A stretch of 9,059 nucleotides of DNA from Roseomonas sp. (GTDB lineage Bacteria > Pseudomonadota > Alphaproteobacteria > Acetobacterales > Acetobacteraceae). Each line of letters opens with the position of its first letter. Positions within the stretch are counted from its first letter, which is position 1. The DNA lies in NCBI GenBank assembly GCA_020249415.1, contig JADCFR010000038.1:1-9059 (forward strand), in the 5' to 3' direction. A model generated the notes under the pieces. That model saw only the letters and a list, made by a program, of their open reading frames with translations. It had not been told where the DNA came from and searched no databases. Shown here piece by piece: positions 1 through 8,080 of this stretch. Position numbers and translations under genes: made by a program.

Positions 1-1767
1 CTTGATGCCGCGGATTTTCGCCAAATCCTCATTGGTCAGGATCGGCTGCGCCACTTCCAACCGGTAGTGATGGCCGGCCTGCCGCCCGAGCAGATTTGGC
101 CGCGGCCCAATCATGGAAACCAGCGACATCACCAATTCCTCGCGGATCGGGTCAATCGGCGGATTGGTGACCTGCGCGAAATTCTGCTTGAAGTAATGGA
201 ATAGCAGCTTGGATTTATTGGACAGCACCGCAAGCGGCGTATCGGTCCCCATGGATCCGACCGGGTCATCGCCTTCGCGCCCCATGGGTTCCAGGAAGAA
301 ATTGAGGTCTTCCTGTGTATAGCCGAAAGCCTGCTGATCGCGCAGCAGGCCCTTGGCGTCCTGCGTGCGCTCCATCGGCATTTCCGCCGGCACGCCGGGC
401 AATTCTTCCAGCTTGAACTGCGTGTTCTTCAGCCACTCAGCATAGGGGTGTTCGCTGGCGAGCTTCTGCTTGATTTCGCCATCATCAATGATGCGCCCGG
501 CATCCAGATCAATCAGCAGCATGCGGCCCGGTTGCAGGCGCCATTTGTGGCGAATGCTTTCCTCGGGGATTGGCAGCACACCGACTTCGGATGCCAAAAC
601 AACCTTGTCATCATTGGTGATGATGTAACGTGCGGGGCGCAGCCCGTTGCGGTCAAGCGTCGCGCCAATCTGGCGGCCATCGGTAAAAGCAATCGCCGCC
701 GGCCCATCCCAGGGTTCCATCAGCGCCGCGTGGTATTCATAGAAGGCGCGCCGATCCGCATCCATCAGCGGATTACCCGCCCAGGCTTCCGGAATCAGCA
801 TCATCATCGCATGCGACAGCGAATAACCACCCGCCACCAGGATTTCCAAGGCATTGTCTATGCAGGCGGTATCCGATTGGCCATGCGGAATCAGCGGCCA
901 CATCTTGTCCAGATCCGGCCCCAGCAATGGAGAAGACATGGACCCCCGCCGCGCATACATCCAATTCACATTGCCGCGCACGGTATTGATTTCGCCATTA
1001 TGCGCGAGGAAGCGATAAGGATGCGCCAGCTTCCAGGATGGGAAGGTATTGGTCGAAAAACGCTGATGCACCAAAGCGAGCGCGCTTTCCGTCAGCGGAT
1101 TGCGCAGATCATCATAAAAGCTGCCGACCTGCCCCGCGAGCAATAGGCCCTTATAGACCACGGTGCGGGTCGAAAAGGACGGCATGTAGAGATCAGCATC
1201 CGCCGGCAGCCCCTTGGCGGTGGCCAATGCGCGGAACTTGTTCAGCGCCTGCTTGCGGATGGTGAGTATCTTACGCTCAAACGCGTCCTGGTCCTTGATG
1301 CTGTCGCTCGCGCCAATAATCGCCTGGCGGATCACCGGCATGCTGGCGATCACGGCCTTGCCCAGGCCATCCAAAGTGGTCGGCACATCGCGCCAGCCGA
1401 TCAGGGTCTGCCTTTCGGCAGCGACATAGCCTTCAATGCTTTGAATCGCGACAGCACGAGAAGCCTCATCTTGCGGCAAGAAGCACATGGCCACCGCATA
1501 GCGGCCCGGCGCGGGCAGGGTCTTGCCCTGGCTTTCGGCCCAATGGCGCAGCAGCTTATCGGGCATTTGGATCAGGCAGCCCGCGCCATCGCCCATCAGC
1601 GGGTCAGCGCCCACCGCGCCGCGATGGTCCAGATTGACCAGGATTTGCAGGCCTTGGCGGATGATATCATTCGACTTTCGGCCCTTGATATCCGCAATAA
1701 AGCCAACGCCGCAGGCGTCATGCTCATTCCGGGGATCATAAAGACCTTGCGCTTCGGGCAGTCCCAT
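1..1767 (-). CDS. gltB: Glutamate synthase (NADPH) large subunit, N-terminal part (runs off left edge)
   Basis: This is the first 589 codons of the large (alpha) subunit of cytosolic glutamate synthase, which converts glutamine and 2-oxoglutarate to two glutamates in ammonium assimilation. The protein begins MGLPEAQGLYDP, followed by HDACGVGFIAD. Cys19 is the expected catalytic N-terminal nucleophile of the class II (Ntn) glutamine amidotransferase domain, freed by removal of an 18-residue propeptide. Further family motifs are LDHRGAVGADP near residue 50 and HNGEINTVRGNVNWM from residue 256. After about residue 470 the chain enters the central domain (FAQVTNPPIDPIREE). GltB is usually about 1500 residues, so the FMN/iron-sulfur synthase domain and the C-terminal beta-helix domain lie outside the window. 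The ATG at 1767 fits the usual short propeptide. The ribosome site before it is weak (GAAGAGCGAAAG). The gene is divergent from mmcB. The small subunit gltD is not in view. The left-edge cut is the only truncation; no frameshift was seen. Confidence 0.97.
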   Translation of the reverse strand, partial: MGLPEAQGLYDPRNEHDACGVGFIADIKGRKSNDIIRQGLQILVNLDHRGAVGADPLMGDGAGCLIQMPDKLLRHWAESQGKTLPAPGRYAVAMCFLPQDEASRAVAIQSIEGYVAAERQTLIGWRDVPTTLDGLGKAVIASMPVIRQAIIGASDSIKDQDAFERKILTIRKQALNKFRALATAKGLPADADLYMPSFSTRTVVYKGLLLAGQVGSFYDDLRNPLTESALALVHQRFSTNTFPSWKLAHPYRFLAHNGEINTVRGNVNWMYARRGSMSSPLLGPDLDKMWPLIPHGQSDTACIDNALEILVAGGYSLSHAMMMLIPEAWAGNPLMDADRRAFYEYHAALMEPWDGPAAIAFTDGRQIGATLDRNGLRPARYIITNDDKVVLASEVGVLPIPEESIRHKWRLQPGRMLLIDLDAGRIIDDGEIKQKLASEHPYAEWLKNTQFKLEELPGVPAEMPMERTQDAKGLLRDQQAFGYTQEDLNFFLEPMGREGDDPVGSMGTDTPLAVLSNKSKLLFHYFKQNFAQVTNPPIDPIREELVMSLVSMIGPRPNLLGRQAGHHYRLEVAQPILTNEDLAKIRGIK

Positions 1768-1962
1768 ATCTTTCGCTCTTCAATGCTCTGCCGGGGTCAA
1801 TACCCCTGACCTACCCCCTGACCCGGGGCGAAGGGGGGTCTTTAATTGAAGGTTGAGCTTTGCGCCAGCATGGTTTTAAGGATTCTGGACGGGCGCCTGC
1901 TGCGGCAGGCCACCCCCAACTTTCCCTTGACGCCGCTCGCGCCGGGACGGAAAGCTTCCCTC
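1768..1962. promoter_or_regulatory. Divergent spacer between gltB and mmcB with repeated GGTCA-type half-sites
   Basis: This 195-bp spacer must carry the starts of both divergent transcripts. Between 1793 and 1840 it has several related short elements: GGGGTCA at 1793-1799, TGACC at 1807-1811, TGACCC at 1819-1824 and GGGGTC at 1835-1840. TACCCCTGACC at 1801-1811 is repeated with one extra C at 1812-1823. GGGGT (1793-1797) and ACCCC (1802-1806) could form a small hairpin in the gltB leader, 26 to 40 bases before its ATG. A second perfect inverted repeat, GCCTGC-TGCG-GCAGGC, lies at 1895-1910 in the mmcB leader. A TTGACG at 1926-1931 has no convincing -10 partner. No GTTC or GAAC tetramer occurs anywhere in the spacer, so it has no alphaproteobacterial LexA box. 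The binding protein, if any, is unknown. Confidence 0.4.
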
Positions 1963-2433
1963 ATGGACAAGATCACCGCCGCCCTTCGGGCGAATCGCAT
2001 CGTGCGCGCGGCCATGCGCCATTGCGCCCTGGCGGGTTGGGCGCCCGTGGCGCAAATGCCGCTGCCCGATAGCCACCGCCCGGACATTATCGCGCTCACG
2101 GATGATGGCAGCTTTGTTGCCATTGAGGTGAAATCCTCCCCGGAGGATTACCTCTCGGACGAAAAATGGCAGGTGTATCGTGATTGGTGCGACCAGCTTT
2201 ATTTCGCGGTGGATCTGGATTTCCCGCGTGAGATCCTGCCCGAAGATGTCGGGCTTTTGGTGACGGATCGGCTGGAGGTCGAGGTCATTCGCGAAGCCCC
2301 CTATCTCCGCCTTTCGCCCCCGCGCCGCCGCGCTTTGCTGCATCGCTTTGCCGTGCTGGCCGCCGGACGCCTGGCCGCCCTGCAAGACCCGGATGCAGCG
2401 CGGGAGGTGAATGCCGCGCTCAAGCTTGAATAG
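1963..2433 (+). CDS. mmcB: MmcB-family DNA repair protein (PD-(D/E)xK nuclease-like)
   Basis: This encodes a 156-residue protein matching the MmcB family (formerly DUF1052). The family is largely alphaproteobacterial and is linked in Caulobacter to mitomycin C resistance and the SOS response. The nuclease-like core is visible. Pro40-Asp41 ends a beta strand (SHRPDIIAL), then Glu55-Val-Lys57 (IEVKSS) supplies the ExK half, giving the PD-(D/E)xK pattern with normal spacing. The family-typical stretch KWQVYRDWCDQLYFAVDLDF follows at 69-88, then LPEDVGLLVTDR at 92-103. DNA cleavage itself is inferred from the fold and has not been shown here. The reading frame stays open upstream to a TTG at 1846 and an ATG at 1870. 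The ATG at 1963 was chosen because homology starts there and the extra 39 residues look like translated leader; the ribosome site (GGGACGGAAAG) is poor. The gene ends 6 bp from the convergent hldE stop. Confidence 0.87.
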   Translation: MDKITAALRANRIVRAAMRHCALAGWAPVAQMPLPDSHRPDIIALTDDGSFVAIEVKSSPEDYLSDEKWQVYRDWCDQLYFAVDLDFPREILPEDVGLLVTDRLEVEVIREAPYLRLSPPRRRALLHRFAVLAAGRLAALQDPDAAREVNAALKLE

Positions 2434-2439
2434 GCTTTT

Positions 2440-3912
2440 TCAGCCCTTCATCCGGGCCACAGTCGCGGTGGTGCTATTGCCTGGCAGTAATTCAGCTAGG
2501 CGCACCTGCCCGCCATAGCCCTGCACAATCTCGGCCCCCACCACGGTTTCCACCGTGTAATCGGCGCCCTTCACCAGCATCTCGGGCTGAAACAGCCGGA
2601 TCAATTCAAGCGGCGTTTCCTCATCAAACACCGTGACGCAATCAACGGTGGCGAGCGATGCCAGCACAGCGGCGCGCGCCGCTTCATTCTGAATGGGCCG
2701 CGCCGGCCCCTTCAGGCGCTTCACACTGTCATCGCTATTGAGGCCCACCACCAGCCGATCACACCAGGACCGCGCCTGTTCCAGCAAATGCACATGGCCG
2801 GGATGGAGCAGGTCAAAGCAGCCATTGGTGAAGCCAATGCGCCAGCCGCGCCGGCGCCAACGCTCCACCTGCTCCAAGGCGGCGGAACGCGACATTACCT
2901 TCCGCAGCGCGCCGCGTTCGGGGCCAAGCGCTTCCAGGATTTCCTCTTCCCGCGTCACCGCCGTGCCAACCTTACCCACCGCAATGCCCGCGGCGATATT
3001 GGCCAGCCGCACCGCCACCGCCAATGGCAGCTTCGCCCCCAGCCCGGCGGCAATGGTCGCCACCACCGTATCGCCCGCGCCGGAGACATCCTGTACCTCC
3101 GCCGCTTCGGCGGGGAAATGATGCAGCTTGTCGCCTTCCAAAAGTGTCATGCCGTCTTCGCTGCGCGTCACCAGCACGGCGCCAAAGCCATGCGCATTGC
3201 GGAGCGCACGCAAGGCCGCGATGATATTGTCTTCCGTATCCACGGCCATGCCGGTCGCTTCCGCCAATTCAGCGCGGTTCGGCGTGACCAGATCAGCCCC
3301 GGCATAGCGGCTATAATCGCGCCCCTTGGGGTCCACTACCACAGGCCGCCCGGCCGAGCGCGCCGCCTGGATCAGCCGCGCCGCCGTATCGCCCAACAAC
3401 ACGCCCTTGCCGTAATCGGACAGCACCATCACCGTGGTGGCGGCTGCGGCGTCGCCCGCAATCCGCACCAGCCGATCCGCCAGGCGCGGCTGGATCGGCG
3501 CCACTTCCTCATGATCCGCACGCAGCATGTGCTGGCCATTGGCCAGAAAGCGCGTCTTTGTCGTGGTGGCGCGCCCGCCCTGCACCAGCAACCAGGGCTC
3601 CACCCCCGGCTGGCCACCGATCAGCCCGGTCAGGTCGCTGCCGGCCTGGTCATCACCCACGACCGAGACAAAAGCCACCGCCGCGCCGAGCGCAGTCAGG
3701 TTACGTACCACATTGCCGGCACCGCCTGGCATGGCGATTTCGCGATCCACGGTCAGCACCGGTACGGGTGCCTCCGGGCTGATGCGCTGGGCGCGGCCAT
3801 AGACATAGCGGTCGAGCATGGCATCGCCCACCACGAGCACGGAGGCACGACGAAGCTGCCGCGCCGCAGCCATCAATTCAGCGATGGGAATTTCAACCAA
3901 TGGCCGGTCCAT
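2440..3912 (-). CDS. hldE: Bifunctional heptose-7-phosphate kinase / heptose-1-phosphate adenylyltransferase HldE
   Basis: This cytosolic enzyme makes the LPS inner-core precursor ADP-heptose. It phosphorylates D-glycero-beta-D-manno-heptose 7-phosphate at C1, then transfers AMP to the 1-phosphate made after GmhB acts. It has 490 residues against about 477 in E. coli. Residues 20-330 are a PfkB/ribokinase-type kinase, with GDAMLDRYVYG at 29-39, GGAGNVVRNL at 63-72, DPKGRDYSRYAGADLVTPNRAE from about 194, and VSGAGDT at 276-282, where Asp281 is the catalytic base. Residues 355-490 are a cytidylyltransferase-fold domain with FTNGCFDLLHPGHV at 361-374 (HxGH motif His370-His373), and end with LLPGNSTT. 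Both domains look complete. ATG 3912 was chosen because the ribosome site AAAGGGG lies about 8 bases upstream and the protein then begins like its homologues. The frame is open back to a GTG at 4041 overlapping the pmbA stop, adding 43 unlikely residues. Confidence 0.97.
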   Translation of the reverse strand: MDRPLVEIPIAELMAAARQLRRASVLVVGDAMLDRYVYGRAQRISPEAPVPVLTVDREIAMPGGAGNVVRNLTALGAAVAFVSVVGDDQAGSDLTGLIGGQPGVEPWLLVQGGRATTTKTRFLANGQHMLRADHEEVAPIQPRLADRLVRIAGDAAAATTVMVLSDYGKGVLLGDTAARLIQAARSAGRPVVVDPKGRDYSRYAGADLVTPNRAELAEATGMAVDTEDNIIAALRALRNAHGFGAVLVTRSEDGMTLLEGDKLHHFPAEAAEVQDVSGAGDTVVATIAAGLGAKLPLAVAVRLANIAAGIAVGKVGTAVTREEEILEALGPERGALRKVMSRSAALEQVERWRRRGWRIGFTNGCFDLLHPGHVHLLEQARSWCDRLVVGLNSDDSVKRLKGPARPIQNEAARAAVLASLATVDCVTVFDEETPLELIRLFQPEMLVKGADYTVETVVGAEIVQGYGGQVRLAELLPGNSTTATVARMKG

Positions 3913-4037
3913 GCGGGCGCCCCTTTGCAATAATTGCGTAACCCAAGCGCCGGGTCGGGCGCAAGCGGGGGCGCGCCAAACCTCTGTTTGATCGTATTCT
4001 CCGAGCCGCCAAGTGAAGCCACTTGGCTTGAAAATGC
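3913..4037 (-). promoter_or_regulatory. pmbA-hldE intergenic region
   Basis: This 125-bp gap separates the pmbA stop from the chosen hldE start. It holds the strong hairpin described separately at 4008-4027, then a GC-rich stretch, then a short palindrome GCAATAATTGC at 3927-3937 immediately upstream of the hldE ribosome site. I could not find a convincing -35/-10 pair on the minus strand, so whether hldE has its own promoter or depends on readthrough from the thrC side is open. Confidence 0.35.
4008..4027 (-). terminator. Perfect 8-bp hairpin just after pmbA, possible attenuator or weak terminator
   Basis: GCCAAGTG, a four-base loop AAGC, and CACTTGGC form a perfect 8-bp stem. It begins about 10 bases past the pmbA stop codon in the transcript. 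On the minus strand no U-run follows (the next bases read GGCTCGGAG), so it is not a classical intrinsic terminator. It could stabilise the pmbA mRNA 3' end, reduce readthrough into hldE, or be a processing site. Confidence 0.4.
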
Positions 4038-5363
4038 TCACGCCCCCGCCAGCGTCAGCCCCTCAATCCGAAGCGTCGGGCAATCCGTCCCGCGTCGGAA
4101 GACCAGATCATTGGCGGCGGACATATTCAGAAACATCTGCTTCAGGTTGCCCGCGACGGTGATTTCACTCACCGCTTCCGCCAGCACCCCATCGCGGATC
4201 ATGAAGCCCGCCGCACCCCGGCTGTAATCCCCGGTGACGCCATTTACGCCCGTCCCGGTCAATTCGGTGACGTAAAGCCCTTCCTTGATATCGGCCATCA
4301 GCGCCTCGGGGCTCAAAGTCCCAGCCGTCAGCCACAGATTGCTCTGCGCCGGGCCGGGCGGGCCGCTAGTGCCCCGGCTGGCATGGCCCGTGGATGTCAG
4401 GCCCAATTGCCTGGCGCTCCGCCAATCCATCACCCAGCTTGTCAGCACCCCATCCTGCACCAAGGCGCGGGGCGCGCCAGGCATGCCTTCCCCGTCAAAG
4501 GGGCGGGAGCGTAGGCCGCGCGCGCGCGTGGGGTCGTCATGCACGGTCATGCCCGCGGGCAGGATTTGCTGGCCCATGGCGTCCTTGAAGAAGGACGTGC
4601 CCCGCGCCACCGCCGCACCATTGATGGCGCCGATCAAATGCCCAAGCATGGAACCCGAAACGCGCGGGTCGAGCACCACCGGAATCCGCGCAGTCTTGGG
4701 CCGCACCGGGTTCAGCCGGCGCACTGCCTTTTCCCCCGCCACGCGCCCGACCAGGGCCGGGTCCGGCAGATCGGCCAGATGGACGGATTGCCAGTAATCA
4801 TAATCCCGCTCCATCCCCGTGCCTTCGCCGGCGACAGCAGCGGCGGAAATACCATGGGATGTGCGGGCATAGTGCCCGGCGAAGCCATTGGACGCGACCA
4901 TGGCGATCTCGGTCCGCCCCCAGCCCGCGCCAGCGCCATGGCTATTGGTCACACCCTTGATGGCCAATGCGGCTTCTTCCGCAAGCGCAGCCCGTGCCAG
5001 CAAAGCCTCAGCCGTGGGTTCGCTTGGGTCTTCCAAATCCAGCACGCGGGCGGGGATGGCAACGGCTTCCTGCAGGCCGGCGAAGGGGTCTTCCGGCACC
5101 ACGCGGGCCATCGCCACCGCACGTTCCGCGAGTGCGGCAAAGCCCTTCGGGTCCGGTTCCGTGGAGGCGACAATCGCCTGACGCTTGCCGACAAAAACGC
5201 GCAAGCCAAGGTCCAGGCTTTCCGAACGCTCAAGCTTTTCAATCGCGCCAAGCCGCCGTTCCACGGAAAGTGAGGTCGAGGCGATCAGCAGCGCATCCGC
5301 TGCATCCGCCCCTGCTGCTTTTGCTGCCTTGATCAGATCAGCCAGCGCATCCAGCCGGTTCAT
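4038..5363 (-). CDS. pmbA: TldD/PmbA family protein (PmbA/TldE)
   Basis: This 441-residue protein is the non-catalytic TldE/PmbA type of the TldD/TldE metalloprotease pair. In E. coli this cytosolic heterodimer degrades unfolded peptides, matures microcin B17 and takes part in CcdA turnover. Visible family features are the N-terminal alpha/beta domain (for example SERSESLDLGLR-like sequence at 46-55 and VFVGKRQAIVAST at 56-68), VVLDPRVSGSMLGHLIGAING at about 229-249, FDGEGMPG at 289-296, TGVNGVTGDYSRGAAGFM at 371-388, and ITVAGNLKQM at 401-410. There is no HExxxH zinc motif, as expected for TldE rather than TldD. Length matches the family (about 450). The ATG overlaps the stop of the upstream M16 peptidase as ATGA, with GGAG 11 bases before it, so the two are probably translationally coupled. 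The catalytic partner tldD is not in the window. Its client protein here is unknown. Confidence 0.93.
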   Translation of the reverse strand: MNRLDALADLIKAAKAAGADAADALLIASTSLSVERRLGAIEKLERSESLDLGLRVFVGKRQAIVASTEPDPKGFAALAERAVAMARVVPEDPFAGLQEAVAIPARVLDLEDPSEPTAEALLARAALAEEAALAIKGVTNSHGAGAGWGRTEIAMVASNGFAGHYARTSHGISAAAVAGEGTGMERDYDYWQSVHLADLPDPALVGRVAGEKAVRRLNPVRPKTARIPVVLDPRVSGSMLGHLIGAINGAAVARGTSFFKDAMGQQILPAGMTVHDDPTRARGLRSRPFDGEGMPGAPRALVQDGVLTSWVMDWRSARQLGLTSTGHASRGTSGPPGPAQSNLWLTAGTLSPEALMADIKEGLYVTELTGTGVNGVTGDYSRGAAGFMIRDGVLAEAVSEITVAGNLKQMFLNMSAANDLVFRRGTDCPTLRIEGLTLAGA

Positions 5364-6625
5364 GCTGCCAAACGCTCCATGATCGTGCCAAGGGTGGGTA
5401 CCTCTGCTGATGGTCCCATCACGGCCAAGGTCGGACGCTGACGGAAGGCCTGCGCCGCGGCCTGTTGCACCTGTTCCACGGTGACGGCGGCGATGCGCTG
5501 CTTGGTTTCCTCAATCGGGATCACGCGGCCATGCACCTGCAATTGCCGCGCAAGCTGTTCGCAACGGCTGCCGGTGGATTCCAAGGACATCAGCAAGGAA
5601 GCACGCAGCTGCGCCTTGGCGCGGGCCAATTCATCCTCGGTCACGTCGCGCTGCACCTTGAGCAATTCCTCAAGCGTCACCGGCATCAATTCCGCCGCTT
5701 CCTTCTCACCGGTGCCCGCGTAAATCTGGAACAGGCCGCCATCCTTGAAGGGTGAGGCAAAGGCATAGATGGAATAAACCAGGCCGCGCTTTTCACGAAT
5801 TTCCTGAAACAGCCGTGATGACATGCCACCCCCCAGCAGCGTGCCCAGCACCTGTGTTGGCCAATGCATCGGGTCTCGATAGGGGGCCGAGGGAAAACCG
5901 AGCACGATATGCACCTGGTCCAAATCACGGTCTTCGCGGAATTCGCCGCCGGCATAGCGCGCGGCTTCCGGGCTTGCGATATCCACCTTGGGCAGATCAG
6001 CGAAATGCTTGCCGACCAGATCAAGCAGCGCATCATGTTCAAGCGCACCGGCGCCGGCAATCACGATGGAAGAAGGCCCGTAATGGCGGCCCATATAGCC
6101 CCTCAGCGCGTCGCGCGTCATCGCCTTGATTGAGTCTTCCGTCCCCAGCACCGGCCGGCCCATGGGCTGATCCGGAAAGGCCGTGGATTGGAAATGATCA
6201 AACACGATATCATCCGGCGTATCATTCGCCTGACCGATTTCCTGCAAAATCACGCCGCGTTCGCGTTCAACTTCGTCTGGCTCGAAGGTGGAATGTGTCA
6301 GAATATCGCCGATGATATCAACGGCAAGTGCGGTATCTTCCTTCAGAACCTTGGCGTAATAGGCGGTTTGTTCGCGCGCGGTATAGGCATTGAGGTGCCC
6401 GCCGACATTCTCGATCTCGCGCGCAATCGCCGCCGCATCGCGCCGCGCCGTGCCCTTGAAGGCCATATGTTCCAGGAAATGCGATACGCCATTGTCTTCT
6501 GGCGTTTCATGCCGCGTGCCCACGGAAACATAGGCGCCAACGGATACGGTTTCCACGCGCGGCATGTTTTCGGAAACAATCGTCAGGCCATTTTCAAGGC
6601 GGGTAACGCGGACGGCTTCGGTCAT
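5360..6625 (-). CDS. M16 family zinc peptidase (mitochondrial processing peptidase beta-like)
   Basis: This 421-residue M16B-type zinc peptidase is close in sequence to the beta subunit of mitochondrial processing peptidase. The inverted zinc motif is present as His49-Phe-Leu-Glu52-His53 within HFLEHMAFKGT, with the third ligand at Glu129 in RERGVILQE. Other conserved pieces are NAYTAREQTAYYAK at 79-92 and, in the second half, the RGLVYSIYAFAS region typical of the family. The catalytic residues are all present, so it should be active; the substrate cannot be told from sequence. No signal peptide is seen, so a cytosolic site is likely. ATG 6625 is chosen because homology (VRVTRLENGLTIV) starts there. 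It lies 16 bp after the thrC stop, with only a weak purine-rich ribosome site (GAAAAGA). The frame is open further upstream, but only as a shadow of thrC. It overlaps pmbA by 4 bp. Confidence 0.95.
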   Translation of the reverse strand: MTEAVRVTRLENGLTIVSENMPRVETVSVGAYVSVGTRHETPEDNGVSHFLEHMAFKGTARRDAAAIAREIENVGGHLNAYTAREQTAYYAKVLKEDTALAVDIIGDILTHSTFEPDEVERERGVILQEIGQANDTPDDIVFDHFQSTAFPDQPMGRPVLGTEDSIKAMTRDALRGYMGRHYGPSSIVIAGAGALEHDALLDLVGKHFADLPKVDIASPEAARYAGGEFREDRDLDQVHIVLGFPSAPYRDPMHWPTQVLGTLLGGGMSSRLFQEIREKRGLVYSIYAFASPFKDGGLFQIYAGTGEKEAAELMPVTLEELLKVQRDVTEDELARAKAQLRASLLMSLESTGSRCEQLARQLQVHGRVIPIEETKQRIAAVTVEQVQQAAAQAFRQRPTLAVMGPSAEVPTLGTIMERLAA

Positions 6626-6641
6626 GGGTGCGTTGATCTTT

Positions 6642-8039
6642 TCAGGCTGTATTGCGACGGGCATGGGCACGGACCGCTTCTTCCACCGCGCCCAGGTCAT
6701 CGGCCAGGACAGAAAAGCGTTCTTCCCGATCATATAGGTCGGCAAGCCGCGCGGGCAGAGGGGGGCGGAGCCCCGTTGCGCGTTCCACCGCATCGGGGAA
6801 TTTCGCCGGATGCGCGGTGGCGGCCACCACCACGGGAATGGCCGGGTCTTCCGGCGCCAAGGCGCGGGCGGCGGCGGCGCCAACCGCGGTATGTGGATCT
6901 GCCAAATACCCCGCCGCCTGATGCAAATGCCGGATTTCGGCGAGTGTCCCGGCATCATCCAAGGTAAAGCCCGCGAAAAGCCGGGTGGCGTCCCGCCAGG
7001 CGGCATCGGGGATGGGCATGCGGCCTTCGGTGCGGAAGCGGCGCATGGCCTCCGCCGTCGCGGCGCCGTCGCGCCCCAGCAATTCAAACAACAGGCGCTC
7101 AAAATTGGAGGAAACCTGAATATCCATGGAAGGTGACAGGGATGGCTCGACGGGCCGCGCGGTCATGTCATTGACCGCGAGGAAGCGTGTCAGGATGTCA
7201 TTGCGGTTCGACCCAACAATCAGCTTCGCCACCGGTAGGCCCATGCGCATGGCGGCCCAGGCGGCCAGCACATTGCCGAAATTGCCGGTGGGCACGCTGA
7301 AGGCCAAGGGCCGATCCGGCGCGCCCAGCGCCAGGGCCGCCGCGACATAATAGGGGATTTGCGCCGCAATCCGCGCCCAATTGATCGAGTTTACCGCCGA
7401 AAGCCGCATTTCCCGGCGGAAGGGCGCGTCATTGAACATGGCCTTGACCAAATCCTGACAGGCATCGAAATCGCCCTTGATGGCGATGTTGCTGACATTG
7501 GGTGCCAGCACGCTGGTCATTTGCCGGCGCTGTACTTCGCTCGTTCGGCCTTCGGGATGGAGGATGACGATATCAACCGCCGCGCGATCCCGGCAGGCTT
7601 CAATGGCAGCGGAACCGGTATCGCCTGAGGTTGCGCCGACAATCGTCACACGCTCCCCGCGCTTGGTCAGCACATGGTCAAAGAGCCGCCCGAGCAATTG
7701 CAGCGCCATATCCTTGAAGGCGAGAGTCGGGCCGTGGAACAACTCAAGCGCAAAACACCGCTGATCCAACTGCACCAGCGGCACAATGGCGGGGTGGCCA
7801 AAGCCGGCATAGGCTTCCTGGCAGAGACTATTCAGCGGCAGGCCGGACCCGGCAAATAGGCCGATAATGCGTGCGGCGAGTTCCGGATAGGAAAGCCCGC
7901 GCATGGCGCGCCATTCGGCGGGCGAAAGCTCCGGCCAATGGCGCGGCACGAAAAGCCCGCCATCCTCGGCGAGGCCCGCCAGCAAAACGCCTTCAAAATC
8001 CCGGGCCGGCGCCTGCCCGCGTGTTGAGATATACTCCAT
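6642..8039 (-). CDS. thrC: Threonine synthase
   Basis: This pyridoxal-phosphate enzyme converts O-phospho-L-homoserine to L-threonine, the last step of threonine synthesis, in the cytosol. Its 465 residues match the E. coli/yeast-type long threonine synthase. The N-terminus MEYISTRGQAP is typical. HGPTLAFKDMALQLLGR at 102-118 holds the PLP lysine Lys109. GATSGDTGSAAIEA at 135-148 and SVPTGNFGNVLAAW at 248-261 are the cofactor phosphate-binding and active-site loops. HPAKFPDAVE at 410-419 is the C-terminal family signature. ATG 8039 gives the normal N-terminus; an in-frame ATG at 8051 adds four residues. Neither has a clear ribosome site. The gene lies 43 bp downstream of a putative antitoxin gene on the same strand and heads the peptidase/pmbA/hldE run. 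No promoter was recognised in that gap. Confidence 0.97.
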   Translation of the reverse strand: MEYISTRGQAPARDFEGVLLAGLAEDGGLFVPRHWPELSPAEWRAMRGLSYPELAARIIGLFAGSGLPLNSLCQEAYAGFGHPAIVPLVQLDQRCFALELFHGPTLAFKDMALQLLGRLFDHVLTKRGERVTIVGATSGDTGSAAIEACRDRAAVDIVILHPEGRTSEVQRRQMTSVLAPNVSNIAIKGDFDACQDLVKAMFNDAPFRREMRLSAVNSINWARIAAQIPYYVAAALALGAPDRPLAFSVPTGNFGNVLAAWAAMRMGLPVAKLIVGSNRNDILTRFLAVNDMTARPVEPSLSPSMDIQVSSNFERLLFELLGRDGAATAEAMRRFRTEGRMPIPDAAWRDATRLFAGFTLDDAGTLAEIRHLHQAAGYLADPHTAVGAAAARALAPEDPAIPVVVAATAHPAKFPDAVERATGLRPPLPARLADLYDREERFSVLADDLGAVEEAVRAHARRNTA

Positions 8040-8080
8040 GGCGGGAGACATAAAGGCTGCGGCGGGAAAGCGCGAGGGGC

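Noticed and set aside
448..1146. A 232-codon plus-strand frame
   Set aside because: It lies wholly antisense to gltB, whose reading frame is well matched to the family. It is a shadow of GC-rich codon use.
2431..2445. Possible bidirectional terminator GGCT-TTTTC-AGCC between mmcB and hldE
   Set aside because: The stem is only 4 bp and includes parts of both stop codons, too weak to call a terminator.
2788..3933. A 381-codon plus-strand frame
   Set aside because: It is antisense to hldE; the peptide is His/Arg/Pro-rich with no recognisable domain.
4539..5273. A 244-codon plus-strand frame
   Set aside because: It is antisense to pmbA and has no family features.
6188..6967. A 259-codon plus-strand frame
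   Set aside because: It is antisense to the M16 peptidase and the thrC end; low-complexity Arg/Pro/Gly composition.
6626..7102. A 159-residue N-terminal extension of the M16 peptidase frame
   Set aside because: It overlaps the conserved C-terminal part of thrC in another frame. Homology of the peptidase begins only at the ATG at 6625.
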